Assembly: GCA_029851415.1 (NCBI GenBank)
Contig: CM056742.1
Span: 95,648,976-95,712,975 of the forward strand
DNA: 64,000 bases
From: Eretmocerus hayati
Taxonomy: Eukaryota; Arthropoda; Insecta; Hymenoptera; Aphelinidae
Direction of reading: 5' to 3'
Made by a program: the position numbers and the translations under genes. Numbering within the stretch: the stretch's first letter is position 1; every line of letters starts with the position of its first letter. Of this stretch, positions 38,131 through 49,302 are shown piece by piece. The notes beneath the pieces are model-generated. The model was not told where the DNA came from and searched no databases. It worked only from the letters and a program-made list of their open reading frames with translations.

Positions 38131-41002
38131 ACGGGTAGACACGTTTGGTCACTGTTATGGTTAGCTGGCCAGAATCGAGCCACACGGGTTATGTACGGGA
38201 GAACGGGTGGACAAGGGTGGTCAGTCCCATGCTCACGAGGCCAAAATCGTGTCACACGGGTTGTGAACGGGTATACGGGTAGACACGGGTGATCACTCTT
38301 GTGATGAGCCGGCCAAAATCAAGCCACACGGGTTGTGAACGGGTATACGGGTAGACACGGGTGATCACTCTTGTGGTTAGCTGGCCAGGATCGAGCCCCA
38401 CGGTTAGTGAACGGGGAAACGGGTAGACACGTTTGGTCACTGTTATGGTTAGCTGGCCAGAATCGAGCCACACGGGTTATGTACGGGAGAACGGGTGGAC
38501 AAGGGTGGTCAGTCCCATGCTCACGAGGCCAAAATCGTGTCACACGGGTTGTGAACGGGTATACGGGTAGACACGGGTGATCACTCTTGTGGTTAGCTGG
38601 CCAAAATCGAGCCGCACGGCTTGTGAACGGGTATACGGGTAGACACGGGTGATGACTCTTGTGGTTGGCTGGCCAAAATCAAGCCACACGGGTTGTGAAC
38701 GGGTATACGGGTGGAAACGGGTGATCACTCTTGTGGTTAGCTGGCCAACATCAAGCCTCACGGGTTGTGAACGGGTATACGGGTAGACACGAGTGATCAC
38801 TCTCGGTGTTAGCTGGCGAATATCGAGTCACACGGGTTGCGAACGAGAGAACGGGTAGACACGTATGGTCATCCCCATGCTCACGAGGCCGAAATTGAGC
38901 CACACGATTTGTGAACGGGGAGACGGGTAGACACGGGTGGTCAGGCCCATGCTGACGAGGCCAAAATTGAGCCACACGGGTGGTGAACGGGAAAACGGGT
39001 GGACACGGGTGGTCAGTCTCCCATGCTCACGAGGCCGAAATCGAGTCACACGGGTTGTGAACGGGTATACGGGTAGACACGGTCGATCACTCTTGTGGTT
39101 AGCTGGCCAGAATCAAGCCAAACGGGTTGTGAACGGGAAGACGGGTAGACACGGGTGGTCAGTCTCCCATGCTCACGAGGCCGGAATTGAGTCACACGGA
39201 TTGTGAACGGGTATACGGGTAGACACGGGTTATCACTCTTGTGGTTAGCTGGCCAAAATCAAGCCACACGGGTTGTGAACGGGTGAACGGGTAGACACGG
39301 GTGATCACTGTTATGGTTAGCTGGCCAAAATCAAGCCACACGGGTTGTGAACGCGGAGACGGGTAGACACGGGCTATCACTCTTGTGGTTAGCTGGCCAA
39401 AATCAAGCCACACGGGTTTTGAACGGGAAAACGGGTGGACACGGGTGGTCAGTCTCCCATGCTCACGAGGCCGAAATTGAGTCACACGGATTGTGAACGG
39501 GTATACGGGTAGACACGGGTTATCACTCTTGTGGTTAGCTGGCCAAAATCAAGCCACACGGGTTGTGAACGGGAATACGGGTAGACACGGGTGATGACTG
39601 TTATGGTTACCTGGCCAAAATTGAGTCACACGGGTAGTGAACGGGAAAACGGGTAGACACGGTTGGTCAGTCTCCCATGCTCACGAGGCCGAAATCGTGT
39701 CACACGGGTTGTGAACGGGTACACGGGTAGATACGTTGATCACTCTCGTGGTTAGCTGGCCAAAATCAAGTCACACGGGTTGTGAACGGGAGAACGGGTA
39801 GACACGGGTGGTCACTGAAATTGTTAGCTGGCCAAAATCGAGCCACACGGGTAGTGAACGGGAGAACGGGTAGACACGGGTGGTCAGTCCCATGCTCACG
39901 AGGCCGAAATCGTGTTACACGGGTTGTGAACGGGTATACGGGTAGACACGGGTGATCACTCTTGTGATGAGCCGGCCAAAATCAAGCCACACGGTTTGTG
40001 AACGGGTATACGGGTAGACACGGGTGATCACTCTTGTGGTTAGCTGGCCAGAATCGAGCCCCACGGTTAGTGAACGGGCAAACGGGTAGACACGTTTGGT
40101 CATTGCTATGGTTAGCTGGCCAAAATCGAGCCACACGACTTGTGAACGAGTATACGGGTAGACACGGGTGATCACTCTTGTGGTTAGCTGGCCAGAATCG
40201 AGCCCCACGGTTAGTGAACGGGGAAACGGGTAGACACGGGTGGTCAGTCCCATGCTCACGAGGCCAGAATCGAGCAACACGGGTGGGAAACGGATAAACG
40301 GGTAGACACGAGTGGTCAGTCCCATGCTCACGAGCCCGTAATTGAGTCACACGGATTGTGAACGGGTATACGGGTAGACACGGGTGATCACTATGTGCTT
40401 AGCTGGCCAAAATCAAGCCACACGGGTTGTGAACGCGAAGAACGGTAGACACGGGTGGTCACTGTTATGGTTAGCTGGCCAGAATCGAGCCACACGGGTT
40501 ATGTACGGGAGAACGGGTGGACAAGGGTGGTCAGTCCCATGCTCACGAGGCCAAAATCGTGTCACACGGGTTGTGAACGGGTATACGGGTAGACACGGGT
40601 GATCACTCTTGTGGTTAGCTGGCCAAAATCGAGCCGCACGGCTTGTGAACGGGTATACGGGTAGACACGGGTGATGACTCTTGTGGTTGGCTGGCCAAAA
40701 TCAAGCCACACGGGTTGTGAACGGGTATACGGGTGGAAACGGGTGATCACTCTTGTGGGTAGCTGGCCAACATCAAGCCTCACGGGTTGTGAACGGGTAT
40801 ACGGGTAGACACGGGTGATCACTCTCGGTGTTAGCTGGCGAATATCGAGTCACACGGGTTGCGAACGAGAGAACGGGTAGACACGGATGGTCATCCCCAT
40901 GCTCACGAGGCCGAAATTGAGCCACACGATTTGTGAACGGGAAGACGGGTAGACACGGGTGGTCAGGCCCATGCTGACGAGGCCGAAATTGAGCCACACG
41001 GG
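38049..41002 (+). repeat. Block recurring 20.3 kb downstream, copy 1
   Basis: This stretch matches 58388-61342 at an offset of 20,339, increasing to 20,340 after a single-base difference near 39736 ('gatacgttgatc' here, 'gatacgggtgatc' there). It contains three signature 'acacgtttggtca' monomers (38140, 38428, 40092), a single 506-type module and the rare 'ctatgtgcttagctgg' monomer near 40390. Scattered substitutions (38386, 38866, 40275) suggest an older event than the tandem pairs. Confidence 0.85.
38130..38588 (+). repeat. 288-bp tetramer repeat with 'acacgtttggtca' signature
   Basis: A tract of about 170 bp beginning at 'acacgtttggtcactg' (near 38140) and running through 'ttatgtacgggag', 'ggacaagggtgg' and 'cacgaggccaaaatcgtg' repeats at an offset of 288 (four monomers). 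Equivalent tracts at 58265, 58481 and 58769 are spaced 216 and 288 bp, and those at 61584, 61801 and 62089 show the same spacing. The module is therefore amplified by three or four monomers at a time. Confidence 0.78.
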
Positions 41003-41625
41003 TGGTGAACGGGAAAACGGGTGGACACAGGTGGTCAGTCTCCCATGCTCACGAGGCCGAAATCGAGTCACACGGGTTGTGAACGGGTATACGGGTAGAC
41101 ACGGTCGATCACTCTTGTGGTTAGCTGGCCAGAATCAAGGCAAACGGGTTGTGAACGGGAAGACGGGTAGACACGGGTGGTCAGTCTCCCATGCTCACGA
41201 GGCCGGAATTGAGTCACACGGATTGTGAACGGGTATACGGGTAGACACGGGTTATCACTCTTGTGGTTAGCTGGCCAAAATCAAGCCACACGGGTTGTGA
41301 ACGGTTGAACGGGTAGACACGGGTGATCACTGTTATGGTTAGCTGGCCAAAATCAAGCCACACGGGTTGTGAACGCGGAGACGGGTAGACACGGGTTATC
41401 ACTCTTGTGGTTAGCTGGCCAAAATCAAGCCACACGGGTTTTGAACGGGAAAACAGGTGGACACGGGTGGTCAGTCTCCCTTGCTCACGAGGCCGAAATT
41501 GAGTCACACGGATTGTGAACGGGTATACGGGTAGATACGGGTTATCACTCTTGTGGTTAGCTGGCCAAAATCAATCCACACGGGTTGTGAACGGGAATAC
41601 GGGTAGACACGGGTGATGACTGTTA
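41003..41625 (+). repeat. Connecting satellite segment
   Basis: There is no gene here. The monomers resemble those at 36670-37290 in the second 7.5-kb block (offset about 4334), sharing the variants 'tgaacggttgaacggg' near 41301 and 'aaaacaggtggac' near 41451. Unlike that block, it keeps the two monomers between 'gggttatcactc' and 'atggttaactggcc'. It carries its own variants 'gggcaaacggg'-type neighbours upstream and 'tcccttgctcacgagg' near 41477. Confidence 0.65.
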
Positions 41626-44336
41626 TGGTTAACTGGCCAAAATTGAGTCACACGGGTAGTGAACGGGAAAACGGGTAGACACGGGTGGTCAGTCTCCCAT
41701 GCTCACGAGGCCGAAATCGTGTCACACGGGTTGTGAACGGGTACACGGGTAGATACGGGTGATCACTCTTGTGGTTAGCTGGCCAAAATCAAGTCACACG
41801 GGTTGTGAACGGGAGAACGGGTAGACACGGGTGGTCACTGAAATTGTTAGCTGGCCAAAATCGAGCCACACGGGTAGTGAACGGGAGAACGGGTAGACAC
41901 GGGTGGTCAGTCCCATGCTCACGAGGCCGAAATCGTGTTACACGGGTTGTGAACGGGTATACGGGTAGACACGGGTGATCACTGTTGTGGTTAGCTGGCG
42001 AATATCGAGTCACACGGGTTGCGAACGGGAAAACGGGTAGACACGGATGGTCATCCCCATGCTCACGAGGCCGAAATTTAGTCACACGGCTTGTGAACGG
42101 GTATACGGGTAGACACGGGTGATCACTCTTGTGGTTAGCTGGCCAGAATCAAGCCACACGGGTTGTGAACGGGAAGACGGGTTGACACGGGTGATCACTG
42201 TTATGGTTTGCTGGCGAATATCGAGCCACGCGGGTTGTGAACAGGAATACGGGTAGATACGGGTGGTCACTGTTATGGTTAGCCGGCCAAAATCGAGCCA
42301 CACGGGTTGTGAACGGGAATACGGGTGGACACGGGTGATGACTGTTATGGTTAACTGGCCAAAATCGAGTCACACGGGTAGTGAACGCGAAAACGGGTAG
42401 ACAAGGGTGGTCAGTCACATGCTCACGAGGCCGAAATTGAGTCACACGGGTTGTGAACGGGAATACGGGTAGACACGGGTGATGTCTGTTATGGTTAACT
42501 GGCCAAAATCGAGTCACATGGGTAGTGAACGGGAAAACGGGTAGACACGGGTGGTCAGTCACATGTTCACGAGGCCGAAATTGACTCACACGGGTTGTGA
42601 ACGGGAATACGGGTAGACACGGTTGATCACTGTTATGGTTAGCTGGCGAATATCGAGCCACACGGGTAGTGAACGGGAATACGGGTAGACACGGGTAGTC
42701 AGTCCCATGCTCACGAGGCTAAAATCGAGTCACACGGGTAGTGAACGGGTATACGGGTAGACACGGGTGATCACTCATGTGGTTAGCTGGCGAATATCGA
42801 GTCATATGGGTTGCGAACGGGAAAACGGGTAGACACGGATGGTCACTGAAATTGTTAGCTGGCCAAAATCGAGCCACACGGGTAGTGAACGGGAGAACGG
42901 GTAGACACGGGTGGTCAGTCTCATGCTCACGAGGCCGAAATCGTGTTACACGGGTTGTGAACGGGTATACGGGTAGACACGGGTGATCACTGTTGTGGTT
43001 AGCTGGCGAATATCGAGTCACACGGGTTGCGAACGGGAAAACGGGTAGACACGGATGGTCAACCCCATGCTCACGAGGCCGAAATTGAGTCACACGGATT
43101 GTGAACGGGTATACGGGTAGACACGGGTTATCACTCTTGTGGTTAGCTGGCCAAAATCAAGCCACACGGGTTGTGAACGGGAAATCGGGTGGACACGGGT
43201 GGTCAGTCTCCCATGCTCACGAGGCCGAAATTGAGTCACACGGGTTGTGAACGGGAATACGGGTAGACACGGGTGATGACTGTTATGGTTAACTGGCCAA
43301 AATCGAGTCACACGGGTAGTGAACGCGAAAACGGGTAGACACGGGTGATCACTCATGTGGTTAGCTGGCGAATATCGAGTCATACGGGTTGCGAACGGGA
43401 AAACGGGTAGACACGGATGGTCACTGAAATTGTTAGCTGGCCAAAATCGAGCCACACGGGTAGTGAACGGGAGAACGGGTAGACACGGGTGGTCAGTCCC
43501 ATGCTCACGAGGCCGAAATCGTGTTACACGGGTTGTGAACGGGAATACGGGTAGACACGGGTGATGACTGTTATGGTTAACTGGCCAAAATCGAGTCACA
43601 CGGGTAGTGAACGCGAAAACGGGTAGACACGGGTGGTCAGTCTCCCATGCTCACGAGGCCGAAATTGAGTCACACGGATTGTGAACGGGTATACGGGTAG
43701 ACACGGGTTATCACTCTTGTGGTTAGCTGGCCAAAATCAAGCCACACGGGTTGTGAACGGGAAATCGGGTGGACACGGGTGGTCAGTCTCCCATGCTCAC
43801 GAGGCCGAAATTGAGTCACACGGGTTGTGAACGGGAATACGGGTAGACACGGGTGATGACTGTTATGGTTAACTGGCCAAAATCGAGTCACACCGGTAGT
43901 GAACGGGAAAACGGGTAGACACGGGTGGTCACTGTTATGGTTAGCTGGCCAAAATAGAGCCAAAAGAGTGGTGAACGGGAAAACGGGTAGACACGGGTGG
44001 TCAGTCTCCCATGCACACGAGGCCGAAACTGAGTCACACGGGTTGTGAACGGGTATACGGGTAGACACGGGTGATCACTGTTATGGTTAGCTGGCCAAAA
44101 TCGAGCCACACGGGTAGTGAACGGGAATCGGGTAGACACGGGCGATCACTGTTATGGTTAGCTGCAAATATCGAGTCAACCGGGTAGTGAACGGGAAAAC
44201 GGGTAGACACGGGTGGTCATTCCCATGCTCAAGAGGCCGAAATTGAGTCACACGGGTTGTGAACGGGACAACGGGTAGACACGGGTAGCCAGTCTCCCAT
44301 GCTCACGAAGCCGAAATTGAGTCACCCGGGATGTGA

Positions 44337-46788
44337 ACGGGTATACGGGTAGACACGGGTGATCACTCTTGTGGTTAGCTGGCCAGAATCAAGCCAGACG
44401 GGTTGTGAAAGGGAGAACGGGTAGACACGGGTGATCACTCTTGTGGTTAGCTGGCCAGAATCAAGCCAGACAGGTTGTGAACGGGAGAACGGGTAGACAC
44501 GGGTGATCATTGCTATGGTTAGCTGGCCCAAATCGAGCCACACGGGTTATGTACGGGAAAACGGGTGGACAAGGGTGGTCAGTCCCATGCTCACGAGGCC
44601 AAAATCGTGTCACACGGGTTGTGAACGGGTATACGGGTGGACACGGGTGATCACTCTTGTGGTTAGCTGGCCAGAATCAAGCCAGACGGGTTGTGAACGG
44701 GAGAACGGGTAGACACGGGTGATGACTCTTGTGGTTAGCTGGCCAAAATCAAGCCACACGGGTTGTGAACGGGTATACGGGTAGACACGGGCGATCACTC
44801 TCGTGGTTAGCTGGCGAATATCGAGTCACACGGGTTGCTAACGAGAAACGGGTAGACACGGATGGTCATCCCCATGCTCACGAGGCCGAAATTGAGTCAC
44901 ACAGCTTGTGAACGGGTAAACGGGTAGACACGGGTGATCACTCTTGTGGTTAGCTGGCCAGAATCAAGCCAGACGGGTTGTGAAAGGGAGAACGGGTAGA
45001 CACGGGTGATCACTGTTATGGTTAGCTGGCCAAAATCTAGCCACACGGGTTTCGAACGGGAGAACGGGTAGACACGGGTGATCACTCTTGTGGTTAGCTG
45101 GCCAGAATCAAGCCAGACGGGTTGTGAAAGGGAGAACGGGTAGACACGGGTGATCACTCTTGTGGTTAGCTGGCCAGAATCAGGCCAGACGGGTTGTGAA
45201 CGGGAGAACGGGGAGACACGGGTGATCACTGTTATGGTTAGCTGGCCAAAATCGAGTCACACGGCTTGTGAACGGGTTAACGGGTAGACACGGGTGATCA
45301 CTCTTGTGATTAGCTGGCCAAAATGAAGCCACACGTGTTGTGAACGGGTATACGGGTAGACACGGGTGATCACTCTTGTGGTTAGCTGGCCAGAATCGAG
45401 CCCCACGGTTAGTGAACGGGAAAACGGGTAGACACGGGTGGTCATCCTATGCTCACGAGGCCAAAATCGAGCCACACGGGTGGTGAACGGGTAAACGGGT
45501 AGACACGCTTGGTCAGTCCCATGCTCATGAGGCCAAAATCGAGCCACAAGGGTGGTCAACGGGAAAACGGGTAGACACGGGTGGTCAGTCTCCCATGCTC
45601 ACGAGGCCGAAATTGAGTCACACGGATTGTGAACGGGTATACGGGTAGACACGGGTGATCACTATGTGGTTAGCTGGCCAAACTCAAGCCACAAAGGTTG
45701 TGAACGCGAAGACGGGTAGACACGGTTGGTCACTGTTATGGTGAGCTGGCCAAAATCGAGCCACACGGGTTATGTACGGGAAAACGGGTAGACACGGGTG
45801 GTCAGTCCCATGCTCACGAGGCCAAAATCGTGTCACACGGGTTGTGAACGGGTATATGGGTAGACACGGGTAATCACTCTTGTGGTTAGCTGGCCAAAAT
45901 CGAGCCACACGGCTTGTGAACGGGTATACGGGTAGACACGGGTGATCACTCTTGTGGTTAGCTGGCCAAAATCAAGCCACACGGGTTGTGAACGGGTATA
46001 CGGGTAGACACGGGTGATCACTCTCGTGGTTAGCTGGCGAATATCGAGTCACACGGGTTGCGAACGAGAATACGGGTAGACACGGATGGTCATCCCCATG
46101 CTCACGAGGCCGAAATCGAGTCACACGGCTTGTGAACGGGTATACGGGTAGACACGGGTGATCACTCTTGTGGTTAGCTGGCCAGAATCAAGCCACACGG
46201 GTTGTGAACGGGAAGACGGGTAGACACGGGTGGTCAGGCCCATGCTGACGAGGCCAAAATTGAGCCACACGGGTGGTGAACGGGAAAACGGGTGGACACG
46301 GGTGATCACTCTTGTGGTTAGCTGGCCAAAATCAAGCCACACGGGTTGTGAACGGGTATACGGGTAGACACGGGTGATCACTCTTGTGGTTAGCTGGCCA
46401 GAATCAAGCCACACGGGTTGTGAACGGGAAGACGGGCAGACGAGGGTGGTCAGGCCCATGCTGACGAGGCCGAAATTGAGCCACACGGGTGGTGAACGGG
46501 AAAACGGGTGGACACGGGTGATCACTCTTGTGGTTAGCTGGTCAAAATCAAGCCACACGGGTTGTGAACGGGTATACGGGTAGACACGGGTGATCACTCT
46601 TGTGGTTAGCTGGCCAAAATCAAGCCACACGGGTTGTGAACGGGTATACGGGTAGACACGGGTGATCACTCTCGTGGTTAGCTGGCGAATATCGAGTCAC
46701 ACGGGTTGCGAACGAGAATACGGGTAGACACGGATGGTCATCCCCATGCTCACGAGGCCGAAATCGAGTCACACGGCTTGTGAACGGG
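44337..46788 (+). repeat. 2.5-kb unit, copy A
   Basis: The first of three related units is characterised by 'ccagaatcaagccagacggg', 'gatcattgctatgg', 'aatctagccacacgggtttc', 'ccagaatcaggccagac' and 'ctatgtggttagctgg' monomers. It matches copy B at offset 2518-2519 and copy C at about 4966. It ends within 'cacggcttgtgaac', followed here by 'gggggaacggg' and in copy B by the start of copy C. Confidence 0.82.
45942..46013 (+). repeat. Representative canonical monomer (72 bp, family A)
   Basis: This copy illustrates the commonest family. Taking the palindrome GTGATCAC as positions 1-8, positions 9-37 are the variable half ('tcttgtggttagctggcc' followed by an A-rich stretch). Positions 40-45, 51-56, 59-64 and 69-2 of the next monomer are four ACGGGT hexamers spaced 11, 8 and 10 bp apart. 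TGGCCA at 22-27 is a second short palindrome. The four GGG tracts are separated by 8, 5 and 7 nt. The choice of position 1 is arbitrary, as it must be in a tandem repeat. Confidence 0.9.
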
Positions 46789-47045
46789 GGAACGGGTAGA
46801 CACGGGTGGTCAGTCCCATGCTCACGAGGCCAGAATCGAGCCACACGGGTGGGAAACGGGTAAACGGGTAGACACGAGTGGTCAGTCCCATGCTCACGAG
46901 GCCGAAATTGAGTCACACGGATTGTGAACGGGTATACGGGTAGACACGGGTGATCACTATGTGGTTAGCTGGCCAAAATCAAGCCACACGGGTTGTGAAC
47001 GCGAAGACGGGTAGACACGGGTGGTCACTGTTATGGTTAGCTGGC

Positions 47046-49302
47046 CAGAATCGAGCCACACGGGTTATGTACGGGAAAACGGGTGGACAAGGGTGGTCAG
47101 TCCCATGCTCACGAGGCCAAAATCGTGTCACACGGGTTGTGAACGGGTATACGGGTGGACACGGGTGATCACTCTTGTGGTTAGCTGGCCAGAATCAAGC
47201 CAGACGGGTTGCGAACGGGAGAACGGGTAGACACGGGTGATGACTCTTGTGGTTAGCTGGCCAAAATCAAGCCACACGGGTTGTGAACGGGTATACGGGT
47301 AGACACGGGCGATCACTCTCGTGGTTAGCTAGCGAATATCGAGTCACACGGGTTGCTAACGAGAAACGGGTAGACACGGATGGTCATCCCCATGCTCACG
47401 AGGCCGAAATTGAGTCACACAGCTTGTGAACAGGTATACGGGTAGACACGGGTGATCACTCTTGTGGTTAGCTGGCCAGAATCAAGCAAGACGGGTTGTG
47501 AAAGGGAGAACGGGTAGACACGGGTGATCACTGTTATGGTTAGCTGGCCAGAATCAAGCAAGACGGGTTGTGAAAGGGAGAACGGGTAGACACGGGTGAT
47601 CACTGTTATGGTTAGCTGGCCAAAATCTAGCCACACGGGTTTCGAACGGGAGAACGGGTAGACACGGGTGATCACTCTTGTGGTTAGCTGGCCAGAATCA
47701 AGCCAGACGGGTTGTGGAAGGGAGAACGGGTAGACACGGGTGATCACTCTTGTGGTTAGCTGGCCAGAATCAGGCCAGACGGGTTGTGAACGGGAGAACG
47801 GGGAGACACGGGTGATCACTGTTATGGTTAGCTGGCCAAAATCGAGTCACACGGCTCGTGAACGGGTATACGGGTAGACACGGGTGATCACTCTTGTGAT
47901 TAGCTGGCCAAAATGAAGCCACACGGGTTGTGAACGGGTATACGGGTAGACACGGGTGATCACTCTTGTGGTTAGCTGGCCAGAATCGAGCTCCATGGTT
48001 AGTGAACGGGAAAACGGGTAGACACGCTTGGTCAGTCCCATGCTCATGAGGCCAAAATCGAGCCACACGGGTGGTCAACGGGAAAACGGGTAGACACGGG
48101 TGGTCAGTCTCCCATGCTCACGAGGCCGAAATTGAGTCACACGGATTGTGAACGGGTATACGGGTAGACACGGGTGATCACTATGTGGTTAGCTGGCCAA
48201 ACTCAAGCCACAAAGGTTGTGAACGCGAAGACGGGTAGACACAGGTGGTCACTGTTATGGTGAGCTGGCCAAAATCGAGCCACACGGGTTATGTACGGGA
48301 AAACGGGTAGACACGGGTGGTCAGTCCCATGCTCACGAGGCCAAAATCGTGTCACACGGGTTGTGAACGGGTATATGGGTAGACACGGGTAATCACTCTT
48401 GTGGTTAGCTGGCCAAAATCGAGCCACACGGCTTGTGAACGGGTATACGGGTAGACACGGGTGATCACTCTTGTGGTTAGCTGGCCAAAATCAAGCCACA
48501 CGGGTTGTGAACGGGTATACGGGTAGACACGGGTGATCACTCTCGTGGTTAGCTGGCGAATATCGAGTCACACGGGTTGCGAACGAGAATACGGGTAGAC
48601 ACGGATGGTCATCCCCATGCTCACGAGGCCGAAATCGAGTCACACGGCTTGTGAACGGGTATACGGGTAGACACGGGTGATCACTCTTGTGGTTAGCTGG
48701 CCAGAATCAAGCCACACGGGTTGTGAACGGGAAGACGGGTAGACACGGGTGGTCAGGCCCATGCTGACGAGGCCAAAATTGAGCCACACGGGTGGTGAAC
48801 GGGAAAACGGGTGGACACGGGTGATAACTCTTGTGGTTAGCTGGCCAAAATCAAGCCACACGGGTTGTGAACGGGTATACGGGTCGACACGGGTGATCAC
48901 TCTTGTGGTTAGCTGGCCAGAATCAAGCCACACGGGTTGTGAACGGGAAGACGGGCAGACACGGGTGGTCAGGCCCATGCTGACGAGGCCGAAATTAAGC
49001 CACACGGGTGGTGAACGGGAAAACGGGTGGACACGGGTGATCACTCTTGTGGTTAGCTGGTCAAAATCAAGCCACACGGGTTGTGAACGGGTATACGGGT
49101 AGACACGGGTGATCACTCTTGTGGTTAGCTGGCCAAAATCAAGCCACACGGGTTGTGAACGGGTATACGGGTAGACACGGGTGATCACTCTCGTGGTTAG
49201 CTGGCGAATATCGAGTCACACGGGTTGCGAACGAGAATACGGGTAGACACGGATGGTCATCCCCATGCTCACGAGGCCGAAATCGAGTCACACGGCTTGT
49301 GA
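47046..49302 (+). repeat. 2.5-kb unit, copy B (one monomer gained, one lost)
   Basis: Relative to copy A this copy has an extra 72-bp monomer: 'aatcaagcaagacgggttg' occurs at both 47479 and 47551. It also lacks the 71-bp 'ggtcatcctatgctcac' monomer found at 45440 in copy A. The two changes almost cancel, so the offset moves only from 2518 to 2519. The doubled 216-bp trimer is kept (about 48674-49105). Confidence 0.82.

Larger units (their letters stand above)
41626..47023 (+). repeat. 9.8-kb-spaced block, copy 1
   Basis: This block matches 51427-56678 with offset 9801 to about 43097, 9871 from about 43241 to 46284, and 9655 from about 46506. The first change coincides with a replaced patch (43097-43240 here against 52898-53111 there). 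The second is exactly one 216-bp trimer that is doubled here (46155-46370 and 46371-46586) and single there. It also contains the first of the three units of about 2.5 kb. Confidence 0.85.

Noticed and set aside
37743..38255. Minus-strand 170-codon open frame in the second register, also at 42149-42661, 51950-52462 and 52958-53470
   Set aside because: It overlaps open frames in other registers, and its repeat unit is simply the monomer translated. Recurrence reflects block duplication, not selection on a protein.
45950..45975. NFI-like half site in 'ttagctggccaaaa'
   Set aside because: Only a GCCAA half-site is present, without the paired TTGGC at the right spacing. A 5-bp match in a repeat is not evidence for binding.
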